Source: Nocardioides sp. YR527 (GTDB lineage: Bacteria > Actinomycetota > Actinomycetes > Propionibacteriales > Nocardioidaceae). Taken from it: a stretch of 64,000 bases of DNA. Below the pieces are notes generated by a model, which worked only from the letters and a program-made list of their open reading frames with translations, did not search any database and was not told the DNA's origin. Position numbers and translations under genes: made by a program. Positions 38,000 through 46,862 of this stretch are shown in pieces (positions within the stretch are counted from its first letter, which is position 1; each line of letters opens with the position of its first letter). The stretch is from assembly GCF_900101045.1 (NCBI RefSeq), contig NZ_FNFN01000005.1, positions 310,001 through 374,000 on the forward strand, in the 5' to 3' direction.

Positions 38000-38539
38000 C
38001 TAGAGCTTCAGCACTCGTCCGGCGATGACGAGGTGCACCTCGTCGCAGGCCGCGGCCAGCCGCTGGTTGACCAGCCCGAGCAGGTCGCGGAAGAGGCGGC
38101 CCGAGCGATGGGCCGGCACGACCCCGAGGCCGACCTCGTTGGTCACCAGCACCACGTCGCCGTCGTCCCGGCCGAGGACCGCGGCCGCGTCGTCGACCAG
38201 CGCCGAGACCGCAGCGGTCGCCTCCTCCGAGGTGGCCTCCCACAGCCCGCGCGAGTCCATGACGGCGGTGAGCCAGGTGCCCAGGCAGTCGACCATCACC
38301 GCGTCGCCCGCGGCCAGCCCATCGGCCAGCGCCCCCGCGAGATCCCGCGACTCAACCGTCCGCCAGCGCTCCGGCCGCCGAGCCCGATGCGAGGCCAGCC
38401 GCGCGGCCCAGTCGGGATCCGGCTCCTCCTCGAGCGTCGGCCCCGGCGCGACGTACGCCACCGACGGCGCGGCCGCGATCAGCGACTCGGCGTGCCGGGA
38501 CTTCCCCGACCGCACCCCACCCGTCACCAGAATCCTCAC
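38000..38539 (-). CDS. cobU: Adenosylcobinamide kinase/adenosylcobinamide-phosphate guanylyltransferase CobU
   Basis: The 179-residue bifunctional enzyme phosphorylates adenosylcobinamide and then adds GMP. It has the P-loop ILVTGGVRSGKSRHAE at the N-terminus, the histidine/arginine-rich RLASHRARRPERWRTVE with the nucleotidylated histidine, and VVLVTNEVGLGVVPAHRSGRLFRDLLG. GTG 38539 puts the P-loop at the usual place; earlier in-frame starts run into the next gene. It is read towards cobS from the opposite side. Confidence 0.92.
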   Translation of the reverse strand: MRILVTGGVRSGKSRHAESLIAAAPSVAYVAPGPTLEEEPDPDWAARLASHRARRPERWRTVESRDLAGALADGLAAGDAVMVDCLGTWLTAVMDSRGLWEATSEEATAAVSALVDDAAAVLGRDDGDVVLVTNEVGLGVVPAHRSGRLFRDLLGLVNQRLAAACDEVHLVIAGRVLKL

Positions 38540-38576
38540 CGGGCCAGTCTCCCAGTCATCGCATAGCCTGCGACCC

Positions 38577-39365
38577 ATGACCCCAGAGCGCATCGCGCTG
38601 ATCTCGGACGTACACGGCAATCTCACCGCCCTCGAAGCCGTCCTCGCGGACATCGAGGCACGTGGGATCACCAGGATCTTCAACCTCGGCGACTACGTCG
38701 GCAAGGGCCCGCGGGGCCGCGAGGTCGCCGAGATCTGCCGGGAGCGGTGCGAGGTCAACATCCTCGGCAACTGGGAGGACTTCCTGCTCGCCCCCGAGCC
38801 CGACTTCGGCCGCGAGTCGGTCGGGCTGATGTGGTGGCGGCTGCAGGCGTGGGAGCAGGCCGAGTGGCTGCGTACGCTCCCGTTCTCTCACGACTTCCTC
38901 ATCAGCGGGCGGAGGGTCAGGCTCTTCCACGCCTCCGAGGAGACCGTCCACCGCCGGGTCAGGTTCGACCACGACGAGCAGGAGTTCCTCGGCCTGTTCC
39001 AGAACACCGAGGCCACCGGCTTCGACCGGCCCGAGCCCGACATGGTCGGCTACGCGGACACCCACGACCCCTACTACGAGACCGACCGGGACCGGCGCAC
39101 CGTCTTCAACACCGGCAGCGTCGGCAACTGCATGAGCGACCCGACCCCGGTCTACGTCATCCTCGAGGGTGTGATGGACAGCGACCAGGAGGCGCCGTTC
39201 GGCATCCAGTGGGTCCGGGTTCCCTACGACGCGGAGGCCGAGATCGCGTTCGCCGCTGAGGAAGGCATGCCCGAGCTCGAGGAGTACACCTACGAGCTGC
39301 GGACGGGCTTCTACCGGGGCAACCTCAGGGACGGCGAGCAGCCGACCTACCACCGCGAGGGGTAG
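38577..39365 (+). CDS. Calcineurin-like metallophosphoesterase
   Basis: The 262-residue protein has the metal-ligand motifs ALISDVHGNLTALEAVL, FNLGDYVGKGP and NILGNWEDFLL, then LFHASE and FNTGSVGNCMS, placing it in the YfcE/Icc-related phosphoesterase superfamily. The third motif has a tryptophan where GNHD/E is usual. ATG 38577 follows a -10 hexamer TAGCCT (38564-38569) by seven bases, consistent with a leaderless transcript divergent from cobU. Its substrate is unknown. Confidence 0.8.
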   Translation: MTPERIALISDVHGNLTALEAVLADIEARGITRIFNLGDYVGKGPRGREVAEICRERCEVNILGNWEDFLLAPEPDFGRESVGLMWWRLQAWEQAEWLRTLPFSHDFLISGRRVRLFHASEETVHRRVRFDHDEQEFLGLFQNTEATGFDRPEPDMVGYADTHDPYYETDRDRRTVFNTGSVGNCMSDPTPVYVILEGVMDSDQEAPFGIQWVRVPYDAEAEIAFAAEEGMPELEEYTYELRTGFYRGNLRDGEQPTYHREG

Positions 39366-39398
39366 ATCGGCTCTTCGCCGCTCCTGAACGTGGAGCCG

Positions 39399-40160
39399 TC
39401 AACTGATCTTGCGCCGGTAGACAGCCATGGCGGCGACGTACGAGGCGACCAGGATGCCCACGCACCAGGCCAGCGCGACCCAGATGTCGTCACCGACCGG
39501 CTGCCCCGCGAAGAGCGCCTGGATGGTGTTGACGATCGAGGTGACCGGCTGGTTCTCGGCGAAGGCGCGCACCGGCCCGGGCATCGTCTCCGTCGGCGCG
39601 AACGCCGAGCTGATGAACGGCAGGAAGATCAGCGGGTAGGAGAACCCGGTGGCCCCCTCCATGGTCTGTGCCGCCAGCCCGGGGATGACCGCGAGCCAGG
39701 TCAGCGCCAGGGTGAGCAGCGCCAGGATCCCGGCGACCGCGAGCCAGGCGCCCAGGTCCGCCGAGGTGCGGAACCCCATCACGAAGGCAACACCGAGGAT
39801 GATCACCATGGTCAGCATGTTGGCCACCATCGAGGTCCCGACATGCGCCCACAGCACCGCCGAGCGGGCGATCGGCATCGACTGGAACCGCTCGAAGATC
39901 CCGCTCTTCATGTCGGTGAAGAGCCGAAGTGCGGTGTACGCGATGCCCGAGGCGATCGCCATGACCATGATGCCGGGGAGCACATAGTTGACGTAGTTGT
40001 CGGTGCCGGTCCGGATCGCGCCGCCCAGCACGTAGACGAAGAGCAGCATCATCGCGATCGGCGTGAGCGCGGTGGTGATGATCGTGTCAGGGCTGCGGGT
40101 GATGTGTCGCAGCGAGCGCCCCAGCAGGGTGCCGGCGTCGGCGAATGCGTGCTTGGTCAT
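39399..40160 (-). CDS. ABC-2 type exporter permease (DrrB-like)
   Basis: The 253-residue protein has six predicted membrane segments and the ABC-2 motifs ALTPIAMMLLFVYVLGGAI and SYPLIFLPFISSAFAPTETMPGPVRAFAENQPVT. The latter is characteristic of the daunorubicin-resistance DrrB family. ATG 40160 overlaps the stop of the ATPase gene. It is the last gene of a PadR-controlled operon and probably exports a drug or lipid; the substrate is unknown. Confidence 0.85.
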   Translation of the reverse strand: MTKHAFADAGTLLGRSLRHITRSPDTIITTALTPIAMMLLFVYVLGGAIRTGTDNYVNYVLPGIMVMAIASGIAYTALRLFTDMKSGIFERFQSMPIARSAVLWAHVGTSMVANMLTMVIILGVAFVMGFRTSADLGAWLAVAGILALLTLALTWLAVIPGLAAQTMEGATGFSYPLIFLPFISSAFAPTETMPGPVRAFAENQPVTSIVNTIQALFAGQPVGDDIWVALAWCVGILVASYVAAMAVYRRKIS

Positions 40161-40942
40161 GACTGTCCTCCTTGATGGGTGCCTGCTTGGGTGGAGCCGG
40201 TGAGGGAAAGGAAAATTTCTTCCAGCGACGGCTGCTTCTCGACGTACTCGACCTTCGCCGGCGGCAGCATCGCCTTGAGCTCGGCGAGGGTGCCGTTGGC
40301 GATGATCGTCCCGCCGTGCAGGATGGCGATCCGGTCGGCGAGCTGCTCCGCCTCCTCCAGGTACTGCGTGGTGAGCAGGACTGTCGTGCCCTGCGCGGTC
40401 AGCTCGCGAACGACCCGCCACACCTCCAGCCGCGCCTCCGGGTCCAGCCCGGTGGTCGGCTCGTCCAGGAAGATCACCGACGGCGAGCCGATCAGCGACA
40501 TGGCGATGTCCAGCCTCCGCCGCATACCACCGGAATACGTCGCGACCTTCCGGCCGCCCGCCTCGACCAGGTCGAAGCGCTTCAGCAGCCCGTCGGCCAC
40601 GTCGCCGGGGGAGGGGAGATGGCGAAGCTTCGCGACCAGGATCAGGTTCTCCCGCCCGGTCAGGATCTCGTCGACCGCCGCGAACTGGCCGGTCAGCGAG
40701 ATCGCCTCCCGCACCCGCTGCGCCTCCTCGACGACCGATGCATCCTCGACCAGCGCCGCGCCGGCGTCCGGTTTCAGGAGCGTCGAGAGGATGCGTACGG
40801 CCGTGGTCTTTCCGGCCCCGTTGGACCCGAGCAGCGCGAAGATCGTGCCCCGCGCCACCTCGAAGTCCACGCCCCGCAGGACCTGGTTGTCCTTGTAGGA
40901 CTTCTCCAGTCCCCGTACGGAGATGGAAGCTGTCGCGCTCAT
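40157..40942 (-). CDS. ABC exporter ATP-binding protein (DrrA-like)
   Basis: The 261-residue ATPase has Walker A LLGSNGAGKTTAVRIL near residue 38, the signature YSGGMRRRLDIAMSLIG, Walker B VIFLDEPTTGLDPEAR and the H-loop region LLTTQYLEEAEQLADR. It is of the drug-exporter (DrrA) subfamily and works with the adjacent permease. The C-terminal QPSLEEIFLSLTG is typical. ATG 40942 overlaps the DUF1048 gene stop. Confidence 0.87.
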   Translation of the reverse strand: MSATASISVRGLEKSYKDNQVLRGVDFEVARGTIFALLGSNGAGKTTAVRILSTLLKPDAGAALVEDASVVEEAQRVREAISLTGQFAAVDEILTGRENLILVAKLRHLPSPGDVADGLLKRFDLVEAGGRKVATYSGGMRRRLDIAMSLIGSPSVIFLDEPTTGLDPEARLEVWRVVRELTAQGTTVLLTTQYLEEAEQLADRIAILHGGTIIANGTLAELKAMLPPAKVEYVEKQPSLEEIFLSLTGSTQAGTHQGGQS

Positions 40943-41310
40943 GACTCGTCCTCCTTGTTGATGGTGTCGATGGCATCGTTGAGCCGGGCGCGCTCCTTGT
41001 TGATCCAGGCGCCCTCGGAGTAGTTCCTGGCGAACTCCTCGGCGAACTCGACCGGGTCGTCGCCGACGATCGCGCTGACCGGGGTGCCGTCGGCGGCGCC
41101 CTGCTCGAAGAGCTCGAGGAGGTCCTCGGCCATCGCGGTCACGATCGCGCCGTCGGCGATGCCGGCGGAGTACATCAGGTAGCGCTCGACCGCGTCGTGC
41201 GCCTTGCGGTGGCTCTCGGGGAGCTGCTGCTTGCGGGCCTTGAGCTGACGCCAGCGCTTCTTCAGCGCGAGCTCGCCGACGACGGCCTCGAACATTGATC
41301 GGATCGACAT
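40939..41310 (-). CDS. DUF1048-family small helical protein
   Basis: The 123-residue protein starts MSIRSMFEAVVGELALKKRWRQLKARKQQLPESHRKAHDAVERYLM and ends with ERARLNDAIDTINKEDES, an all-helical acidic/basic protein. It matches what is known of DUF1048 proteins, which sit between a PadR regulator and a drug-type ABC exporter. The biochemical role is unknown. It lies two bases after the padR stop and overlaps the ATPase start. Confidence 0.72.
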   Translation of the reverse strand: MSIRSMFEAVVGELALKKRWRQLKARKQQLPESHRKAHDAVERYLMYSAGIADGAIVTAMAEDLLELFEQGAADGTPVSAIVGDDPVEFAEEFARNYSEGAWINKERARLNDAIDTINKEDES

Positions 41311-41312
41311 GC

Positions 41313-41642
41313 TTACTTCCCTTCCGTACGGAGGTTCTCCAGCCGGTCGGCCAGGAACCCCCAGGTGGTCCAGAACTCTTCGAGATACTTCTCGCCATCC
41401 GTGTTGAGCGAGTAGACCTTCCGCGGCGGCCCCTTCTCGGACGGCCGCTTCTCGACGTCCACCAGTCCGTTCTTCTCGATCCGGACCAGCAGCGCGTAGA
41501 CCGTGCCCTCGGCGATCTCGTTGAACCCCTGGCTCCGCAGCCAGGTCGTGATCTCGTATCCGTACGCCGGGTTGCCAGTCAGGAACGCCAGCACGATCCC
41601 CTCCAGCGTCCCTTTGAGCATCTCGGTCATCTGCTTGCCCAT
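41313..41642 (-). CDS. PadR-family transcriptional regulator
   Basis: The 109-residue winged-helix protein has TEMLKGTLEGIVLAFLTGNPAYGYEITTWLRSQGF and IAEGTVYALLVRIEKNGLVDVEKRPSEKGPPRKVYSL, the complete PadR domain with a short dimerisation helix. It heads the operon padR-DUF1048-ATPase-permease and is probably an autorepressor released by the exported compound. An extended inverted repeat upstream is the likely operator. Two closely placed ATG codons (41642 and 41630) could both serve as start. Confidence 0.87.
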   Translation of the reverse strand: MGKQMTEMLKGTLEGIVLAFLTGNPAYGYEITTWLRSQGFNEIAEGTVYALLVRIEKNGLVDVEKRPSEKGPPRKVYSLNTDGEKYLEEFWTTWGFLADRLENLRTEGK

Positions 41643-41654
41643 CGGGCACCTCCT

Positions 41655-41704
41655 TCACTACTCAGTGTTGCTGACTACCAGTACATAGTAGCGCTGAGTA
41701 GTGA
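41655..41704. promoter_or_regulatory. Inverted-repeat operator upstream of the padR operon
   Basis: Perfect 11-base arms TCACTACTCAG (41655-41665) and CTGAGTAGTGA (41694-41704) are separated by 28 bases. That interval holds another TGACTAC and ATAGTAG pair. The region is A/T-rich and lies directly before the regulator SD, so it probably holds the promoter and two PadR sites. Confidence 0.6.
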
Positions 41705-41804
41705 TCGAAGGTCAAGTCCTTATCGCAAGCGGAAATGCCAGCGGCGCTGGTTCGACGGCCTCAACCGTCGTACCAGCGCCGCTGGTCCGTTTAGCGCGGT
41801 GCGT

Positions 41805-42422
41805 TCAGCTCTTGGTGTCCACGTCGGCGGCTCGCTCGAGCGCCGTGGCGAGTAGGTCCGCCACATCCACCGATGCCTCGCCATCCCCGCTGTGCGTCAC
41901 CCCGACGCCGACCAGGCGTCCGTCCTCCGCCTCGGCGAACGCGACGCTGCCGACTTCGGCCGGATTCGACGACTTGCTCGTGAACGTGAATCCCACGGCC
42001 CCGTCGGGCAGCCCGCTGATCGGCTCCATCGTCGCCTCGCCATAGTCGCCCTGGTCGGCATCTGCCGAGCAGTCGTCAACGGCCTCCTCGATGGCGGCGA
42101 TCATCGACCCCGCGTCTGGGTAGTACCCGCCCCCAGGAACGAACACGGTGGCACCCACGACATCTCCGTTCACGAGCGCGTACTGCTCGCCGGTCGTCCC
42201 GTCGTCAGCGGTCGACAGCTTCGTCTCCAGAGATCCGAGTGCATCACACCAGCCGGTTCCCGGCGCTCCCTTGCTCCCATCCGAGGTCTTCTCAATCTCC
42301 GGAAGGGCGTCGGCGTCGAGCAAGGTCGGCTCGGCGCCGCAGGCCGTCAGGAGCAGTGAAGCAGCACACAACAGTGCCGCCAGACCACGCGTAGGACTAC
42401 TTGTAGTACTCCAGGAAGGCAT
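41805..42422 (-). CDS. Hypothetical secreted lipoprotein
   Basis: The 205-residue protein has a signal sequence with lipobox LLTAC (cysteine at residue 28), so it is predicted to be lipid-anchored outside the cell. The mature part is small, acidic and has an even mix of strands; motifs such as TGWCDALGSLETKLS and AAIEEAVDDCSADAD recall DUF3558-like actinobacterial lipoproteins, but this is not a firm match. Its start lies 26 bases inside the end of the upstream 779-residue gene, so the two are probably cotranscribed. Confidence 0.6.
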   Translation of the reverse strand: MPSWSTTSSPTRGLAALLCAASLLLTACGAEPTLLDADALPEIEKTSDGSKGAPGTGWCDALGSLETKLSTADDGTTGEQYALVNGDVVGATVFVPGGGYYPDAGSMIAAIEEAVDDCSADADQGDYGEATMEPISGLPDGAVGFTFTSKSSNPAEVGSVAFAEAEDGRLVGVGVTHSGDGEASVDVADLLATALERAADVDTKS

Positions 42423-44736
42423 TCTTGTACGTCCCTTCGAAGTCGCCGCTGGTCACGTACTCGTTCAGGTAGTTCATCGCCTCGTGAGCGTAGCGATCTG
42501 TGTCCTCTGCCGGGACGTCGGACATGCTGATGACCTTCCCGTCCTTCATGAACGTCTCGTCGGACTGCGGAATGTCGATCACGCCTGCCCGCTCGAGCGC
42601 GAAGAGCGCGTTGAGCTCGACACGGTTGATGCCCTCGGAAGCACGGACATTCGCGTTGTCGGTGGCCGCAGCCGCCTCGTTGGCGAACTTCTCGCCGGCT
42701 GCGTCCGTGCCGAGGTCGATCGCCTGACCGACGCCGTACTCGATCACCTTGCTGCCGAGCTCACCGACCTGCTCGGCGCCCGGGAGGGGCACCATCCCGG
42801 CCACCTCGCTCGTCAGATCGATGAACGCCTGACGCTGGGCGTCCCGGTCCTTCGCGCCATCGATCTCGACCTCACCGACGGCATGCTCGGCGAAGCCCTG
42901 GAGGTGGCCGCCGCGCTCGAGAACGTCGCGCAGCTCGGTGCGCAGGCCCGGGTCGTTGGGGTTCTGTGCCAGCTCGGCAGCGATGTTGTTGATCTGGGTC
43001 TGCTGGAAGGTTCCCACGCCCTCGGCGATGCTGGTCATCCCGTCCTGCGTGCTCATGGAGACCTTCATCATGTTCTCGAGGTCGCCTGCGTAGAACTTCG
43101 GGTAGGGATCCATCTTGCCGTAGTGGTCGAGCGAGAACGGTTCGGTTCCAGGTTCGCCCGAGTGGTCGGGGTTGTGGAGGGCAGCGTCGATTCCGGGGGT
43201 GTAGAACTTCATCAGCTCTGCCACATGGGGCGAAGCGGCCTTGGCGTCCTCCGCGTTGAAACCCTCGTTGTCGGTCACGTCGTGGAAGAACTTCGACACG
43301 AGGGCCGTCGTCTCCTGCGGGTGCTCCTTGAGAAGGTCCTGGTCGGTGCCGATGCCCTCGGCCAGCTCCGAGATGCCGGCGTAGCCGTCCGCCTGCCAGG
43401 TGCGCTTGTCGAAGTAGAACTCCTGGCGCTCGCCCCCGTGCTCACCTGTGAAGAACTCGAGGCCCTGCTCCGGGTGATCGCCGAGGTTGCCCATGATGGC
43501 GGCCATCGGGTCGTCGCCCCAGCCGCCGTCGTTGCCGGTGTCGAGCGGGCTGTGGCCGGTGTGCCCGTACCAGTTCTGGGCGCCCATCGGCCCGTCGGCC
43601 CGCTCGAAGCGGTCGAGCTCCTCGGCCGCTCCGAGGACGAGGTTGCCGTTGAGGTCGTGGTCCTTCATCAGGTAGGTGAGGACCGAGGCGCCACCGGTGC
43701 CGCCCCAGTTCGGGTAGCGATCCCGAAGGGCGTCCTGCTCATCGTCGGAGAGGTAGACCCCCGAGGGTCCGGCGTACTTCACGATGTCGTGGCCGAACTG
43801 TTCGGCCGGGAAACCGGGGTCGTTCGAGGCCGATGCGAGACCACTTCGAAGGTTGGACGCGAGTGTGTTGATAGAGCCGGAATCCGGCATCTGCATACGC
43901 AGATATTCCTCGATCCTCGCCATGCTGGCGACGGTGCCGTCCGCCCCGAGGTCTTTGTAGAGCCCGGCGGCAACGGTCGTGTCGTCGGTGTATGCGCTCA
44001 GCATGGAGTTGAGACGGTCGGCCTCTTCCTTGCTGAGCTTGTAGTCGTCGTCGTTGAGCGTGCTGTCGAGGCGGTCGCTGATCTCCTTGCCGAGGCGCGT
44101 CTGGACGTCGTCGGGCAGTGCGTCGACGTAGCCGTCGTACTTGCCGGGGTCGCTGAGCATCTTGTCGATGAGCTCGTCCTCGGGCAGGTTGCGCAGCTCG
44201 GGCGGGAGGCTTGCCTGCTCGATCGTGCCCTCGCCGCCGTCGTAGTCGCCCTTGGTGGCGTGGTTGAGCACGGCCGCCAGTTCGGTCTCGGCGGTCTCGG
44301 CGTCGGTCAGCGCATCCTGGATGGTCTGCGCGAGCTGCTGCATGGTGCCCTTGTCCTTGTCCGGGTCCTTCTCGTCCGGACTCGGGTCGGTGATCTGTAC
44401 GCCGCCGGAGAAGCTGACCTTCCAGCCTCGGCCGATCGCGTCGTCGTAGGCGTGCTTGGCGTTGTCCTTGGCCTTCTTGATCGAGGCACCGGCCTCGTCG
44501 AGGCCGTTGATGACCTGCGAGAGCGGGGCGGCGATGTCGTTGAGGTCGGCGACCAGGCGGCGGTGGCGGTTCTCGGCGCGGGTGCTCGCCTCGCCGACCC
44601 AGGTGTCGGGGACCTTGCCGGCGTCCATCTCGTCCTGCTGGTCCTGGAAGCTCTTGCGGGCGGTGTTGAGCTGGTCCGCGGCCGTGTCGAGATCTTCGGG
44701 CTTCCAGCTCTGCAGCGTCTCGTACGTGACGGCCAT
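42397..44736 (-). CDS. Large WXG/ESX-associated-type protein of unknown function
   Basis: The 779-residue protein begins with a helical segment (MAVTYETLQSWKPEDLDTAA through ADLNDIAAPLSQVINGLDEAGASI, residues 1-85) that resembles WXG100-like heads of type VII secretion substrates. A long helical, acidic body follows, possibly of the DUF6571 group. There is no signal peptide and no recognisable toxin domain at the C-terminus. It is coupled by a start/stop overlap to an upstream 102-residue WXG-like protein, a pairing typical of ESX-type partner proteins. Secretion by type VII is inferred; no core machinery is in the window. Confidence 0.6.
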   Translation of the reverse strand: MAVTYETLQSWKPEDLDTAADQLNTARKSFQDQQDEMDAGKVPDTWVGEASTRAENRHRRLVADLNDIAAPLSQVINGLDEAGASIKKAKDNAKHAYDDAIGRGWKVSFSGGVQITDPSPDEKDPDKDKGTMQQLAQTIQDALTDAETAETELAAVLNHATKGDYDGGEGTIEQASLPPELRNLPEDELIDKMLSDPGKYDGYVDALPDDVQTRLGKEISDRLDSTLNDDDYKLSKEEADRLNSMLSAYTDDTTVAAGLYKDLGADGTVASMARIEEYLRMQMPDSGSINTLASNLRSGLASASNDPGFPAEQFGHDIVKYAGPSGVYLSDDEQDALRDRYPNWGGTGGASVLTYLMKDHDLNGNLVLGAAEELDRFERADGPMGAQNWYGHTGHSPLDTGNDGGWGDDPMAAIMGNLGDHPEQGLEFFTGEHGGERQEFYFDKRTWQADGYAGISELAEGIGTDQDLLKEHPQETTALVSKFFHDVTDNEGFNAEDAKAASPHVAELMKFYTPGIDAALHNPDHSGEPGTEPFSLDHYGKMDPYPKFYAGDLENMMKVSMSTQDGMTSIAEGVGTFQQTQINNIAAELAQNPNDPGLRTELRDVLERGGHLQGFAEHAVGEVEIDGAKDRDAQRQAFIDLTSEVAGMVPLPGAEQVGELGSKVIEYGVGQAIDLGTDAAGEKFANEAAAATDNANVRASEGINRVELNALFALERAGVIDIPQSDETFMKDGKVISMSDVPAEDTDRYAHEAMNYLNEYVTSGDFEGTYKNAFLEYYK

Positions 44737-45044
44737 CAGTCTCTTCCGATCATTGCTTCGCGGTAGCGCGCCTGCTGCGCTGTGATGGTGTCGGCCTCCA
44801 CGATCGCGTCGGCGTCGGCGACCGTGGTGGTCTGGTGGTCGCGAGCGTCCTTGACCCACTTGTCCTTGTCGCTCTTCCACTCCGTCTTGAGGCCGTTCGC
44901 GGCGCCGACGACGGTGCTGCCCGGCAGCGCCGCGGCAACCTTGCCCATGGGGCCTTCGAGATCGAGGCCGGCGACGGCTTCGGCCGCGGTCCCGATGGAA
45001 CGGGCCGCGGTCTTCACCTGCGGCGCCACGATTTCGACGTTCAC
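44736..45044 (-). CDS. Small WXG100-like helical protein
   Basis: The 102-residue protein (from GTG 45044) is predicted to be two long helices around a GPMGKVAAALPGSTVVGAANGLKTEWKSDKDKW turn. Its size and helix-turn-helix shape fit WXG100-type partner proteins, although the exact W-x-G motif is replaced. A TTG start at 45059 is possible; GTG is preferred because GGGGG lies about eight bases upstream. It precedes and overlaps the 779-residue gene. Confidence 0.58.
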   Translation of the reverse strand: MNVEIVAPQVKTAARSIGTAAEAVAGLDLEGPMGKVAAALPGSTVVGAANGLKTEWKSDKDKWVKDARDHQTTTVADADAIVEADTITAQQARYREAMIGRD

Positions 45045-45278
45045 GAGAGGGTCCCCCAAGACGATCGGAGCTGTTGGTATCTATCTCCTACCCCAAATTC
45101 CGGGTTTCAAACACAGATAGCCGAGAAATCTTGTCACAGGCCGAACCTGCGTCCGGACACGCCCCGGCTGCTCTGGATCTGCCCGTTGACGCCCTCCTGG
45201 TGGGATAGCGTCTCGGGCCAGACGAGGCCGTCCAGACCCACGGTGGTGGACGCGAACAACGTGATGGGGAAGGGCGCG

Positions 45279-45755
45279 ATGTCACAACACAACGAGGCCG
45301 CAGGCACAGGACCGGCGTGGTCGCCGACGAGTCCGGCCGGCCCTGCTGGTGGTCCGCGAGGCGGCGCCTGGTTCGGTCCCACCGGACTCGCCCTCGGAGC
45401 GGGGATGCTGGTGATCGTCGCCCTGGTCCGCGTGATCGTCGGCTTCCCGAAGGTCAGTCAGAGTTACTACCAGGCCCTCTACAGCTTCGAGAGCGCTCCC
45501 GTCGTCTGGATCGTCCTCGGGCTCCTGATGATCGCCTCGATCGTCCCGATCGCCTTCGCGGTCGTCCTCGGCCACGTCGGCGTGAGCCGGGCGAAGGCGA
45601 CCGGAACCAGCGCCGCCGTCTCCGGCATCGCGCTCGGGATCGGCTACACGCTGGTCGTCTTCTGGGTCGTACGCCTCGTCAACGCGATCGCGAACGCGGC
45701 CGAGTTCAACGGCGGATTCAGGATGTTCATCGAGTACGTCGGGCTCTGGGCGTAG
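45279..45755 (+). CDS. Two- to three-segment membrane protein (DUF4190-like)
   Basis: The 158-residue protein has a proline/glycine-rich cytoplasmic N-terminus (TSPAGPAGGPRGGAWFGP). Hydrophobic segments follow at about 36-55, 75-98 and 112-135 with LGHVGVSRAKATGTSAAVSGIALGIGYTLVVFW. That last stretch is the GHiGl-r-k pattern of DUF4190 proteins. ATG 45279 has a GGGGAAGGG SD. Function is unknown. The 220-base region upstream shows no clear regulatory motif. Confidence 0.6.
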   Translation: MSQHNEAAGTGPAWSPTSPAGPAGGPRGGAWFGPTGLALGAGMLVIVALVRVIVGFPKVSQSYYQALYSFESAPVVWIVLGLLMIASIVPIAFAVVLGHVGVSRAKATGTSAAVSGIALGIGYTLVVFWVVRLVNAIANAAEFNGGFRMFIEYVGLWA

Positions 45756-45765
45756 GGCTCGGGGC

Positions 45766-46785
45766 TCAACGTACGTCGGCCCAGAAGCTCTCCAGCTCGG
45801 CATCCAGCTCGGAGGCCACCTGCATCGGAAGCGAGTGGGTGGTCTTCGGCCAGACCTTGACGGTCGCGCCGGGGACCTGTTCGGCCTTCTCTGCGGCGTC
45901 CTCGCCGCCGGCCAGCGACTTGTCGCTCGCGATGGCGACGTAGACCGGCATCGACAGGGAACGCATCTGATCGTCGGTCAGGCGCGAGGGGGTCGGGAGG
46001 CTGCCGGAGTCGAAGTGGGTCGTGCCGGCGGCGATCATCCTGGCCATCGGGTCCTCGGGATCGACCTCGTCGTCCTCGACGCCTCCGATCCGGTTCAGCG
46101 CGTGATCGCGCCAGGAGTCGGGCAGGAAGGGGAGCGCGGCCACCGCCGACCAGCCGATCGCCCAGACCGGCAGCATGCCGAACGTCATGATCGGCTCGAG
46201 CAGGGTCAGGCTGGCCAGCCGGTCCGGGTAGCGCACCGCTACGGCCGCAGCGAGGCCGCCGCCCTGCGAGTGACCGACCAGGTGGATCCGGTCGAGCTCG
46301 AGACCGTCCAGCGCCTCCTCGACCCACCGGGCGTTGTCGTCCATGCCGCGCAGCGGCAGGCTCTGCTCGGAGAGCCCGCTGTCGCCGATCGCGTCGAAGG
46401 CGTAGACGGTGCGGTGCTCGGCGAAGTCACGCAGGTTCTCTCCCCACATCGGTACGCCGCTGGCCCGTCCTGGCACGAGCACGACCGGGACGTCGTCGAC
46501 CGGGTCAGGGTTCACCCAGGCGTACGCGCGGACCGTGCCGAAGGTGGTCTCCACATCGTGCGTCTCGGTCGGCTTCGGCAGCGCGGCGAAGGCCGCGTCG
46601 TACGCCTCGATGTAGGCCTGGCGGCCCGCCGGGCTGCGGAAGTGGCCGACGCCGGGGCCGCTCGTGCCGAGCACCATCACCAGGCACCCGGTCGAGGCGA
46701 CCGCGATGACGGCGAGGAGCAGCACCGGCCAGCGCCGGCGCTTCCTGCGCGATTCGGAGTCTGCATGCTCGATGTCCCCATCCAT
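45766..46785 (-). CDS. Membrane-anchored or secreted alpha/beta hydrolase
   Basis: The 339-residue protein has an N-terminal basic stretch and hydrophobic segment (VLLLAVIAVASTGCLVMVLG, about residues 20-40), so the catalytic part faces outside. The hydrolase core has VVLVPGRASGVPMW (oxyanion region), the nucleophile elbow VGHSQGGG and a late TTHSLPMQ histidine. It could be an esterase or a proline-iminopeptidase-like enzyme; the substrate is unknown. It is divergent from a TetR regulator 78 bases away, which probably controls it. Confidence 0.75.
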   Translation of the reverse strand: MDGDIEHADSESRRKRRRWPVLLLAVIAVASTGCLVMVLGTSGPGVGHFRSPAGRQAYIEAYDAAFAALPKPTETHDVETTFGTVRAYAWVNPDPVDDVPVVLVPGRASGVPMWGENLRDFAEHRTVYAFDAIGDSGLSEQSLPLRGMDDNARWVEEALDGLELDRIHLVGHSQGGGLAAAVAVRYPDRLASLTLLEPIMTFGMLPVWAIGWSAVAALPFLPDSWRDHALNRIGGVEDDEVDPEDPMARMIAAGTTHFDSGSLPTPSRLTDDQMRSLSMPVYVAIASDKSLAGGEDAAEKAEQVPGATVKVWPKTTHSLPMQVASELDAELESFWADVR

Positions 46786-46862
46786 GGCGTCCTCACGTTC
46801 CCGATAACGATGCGATCGCACTGTAACCTGTTGCGATGCGACTGTATTGCTAACCTGGCGCC

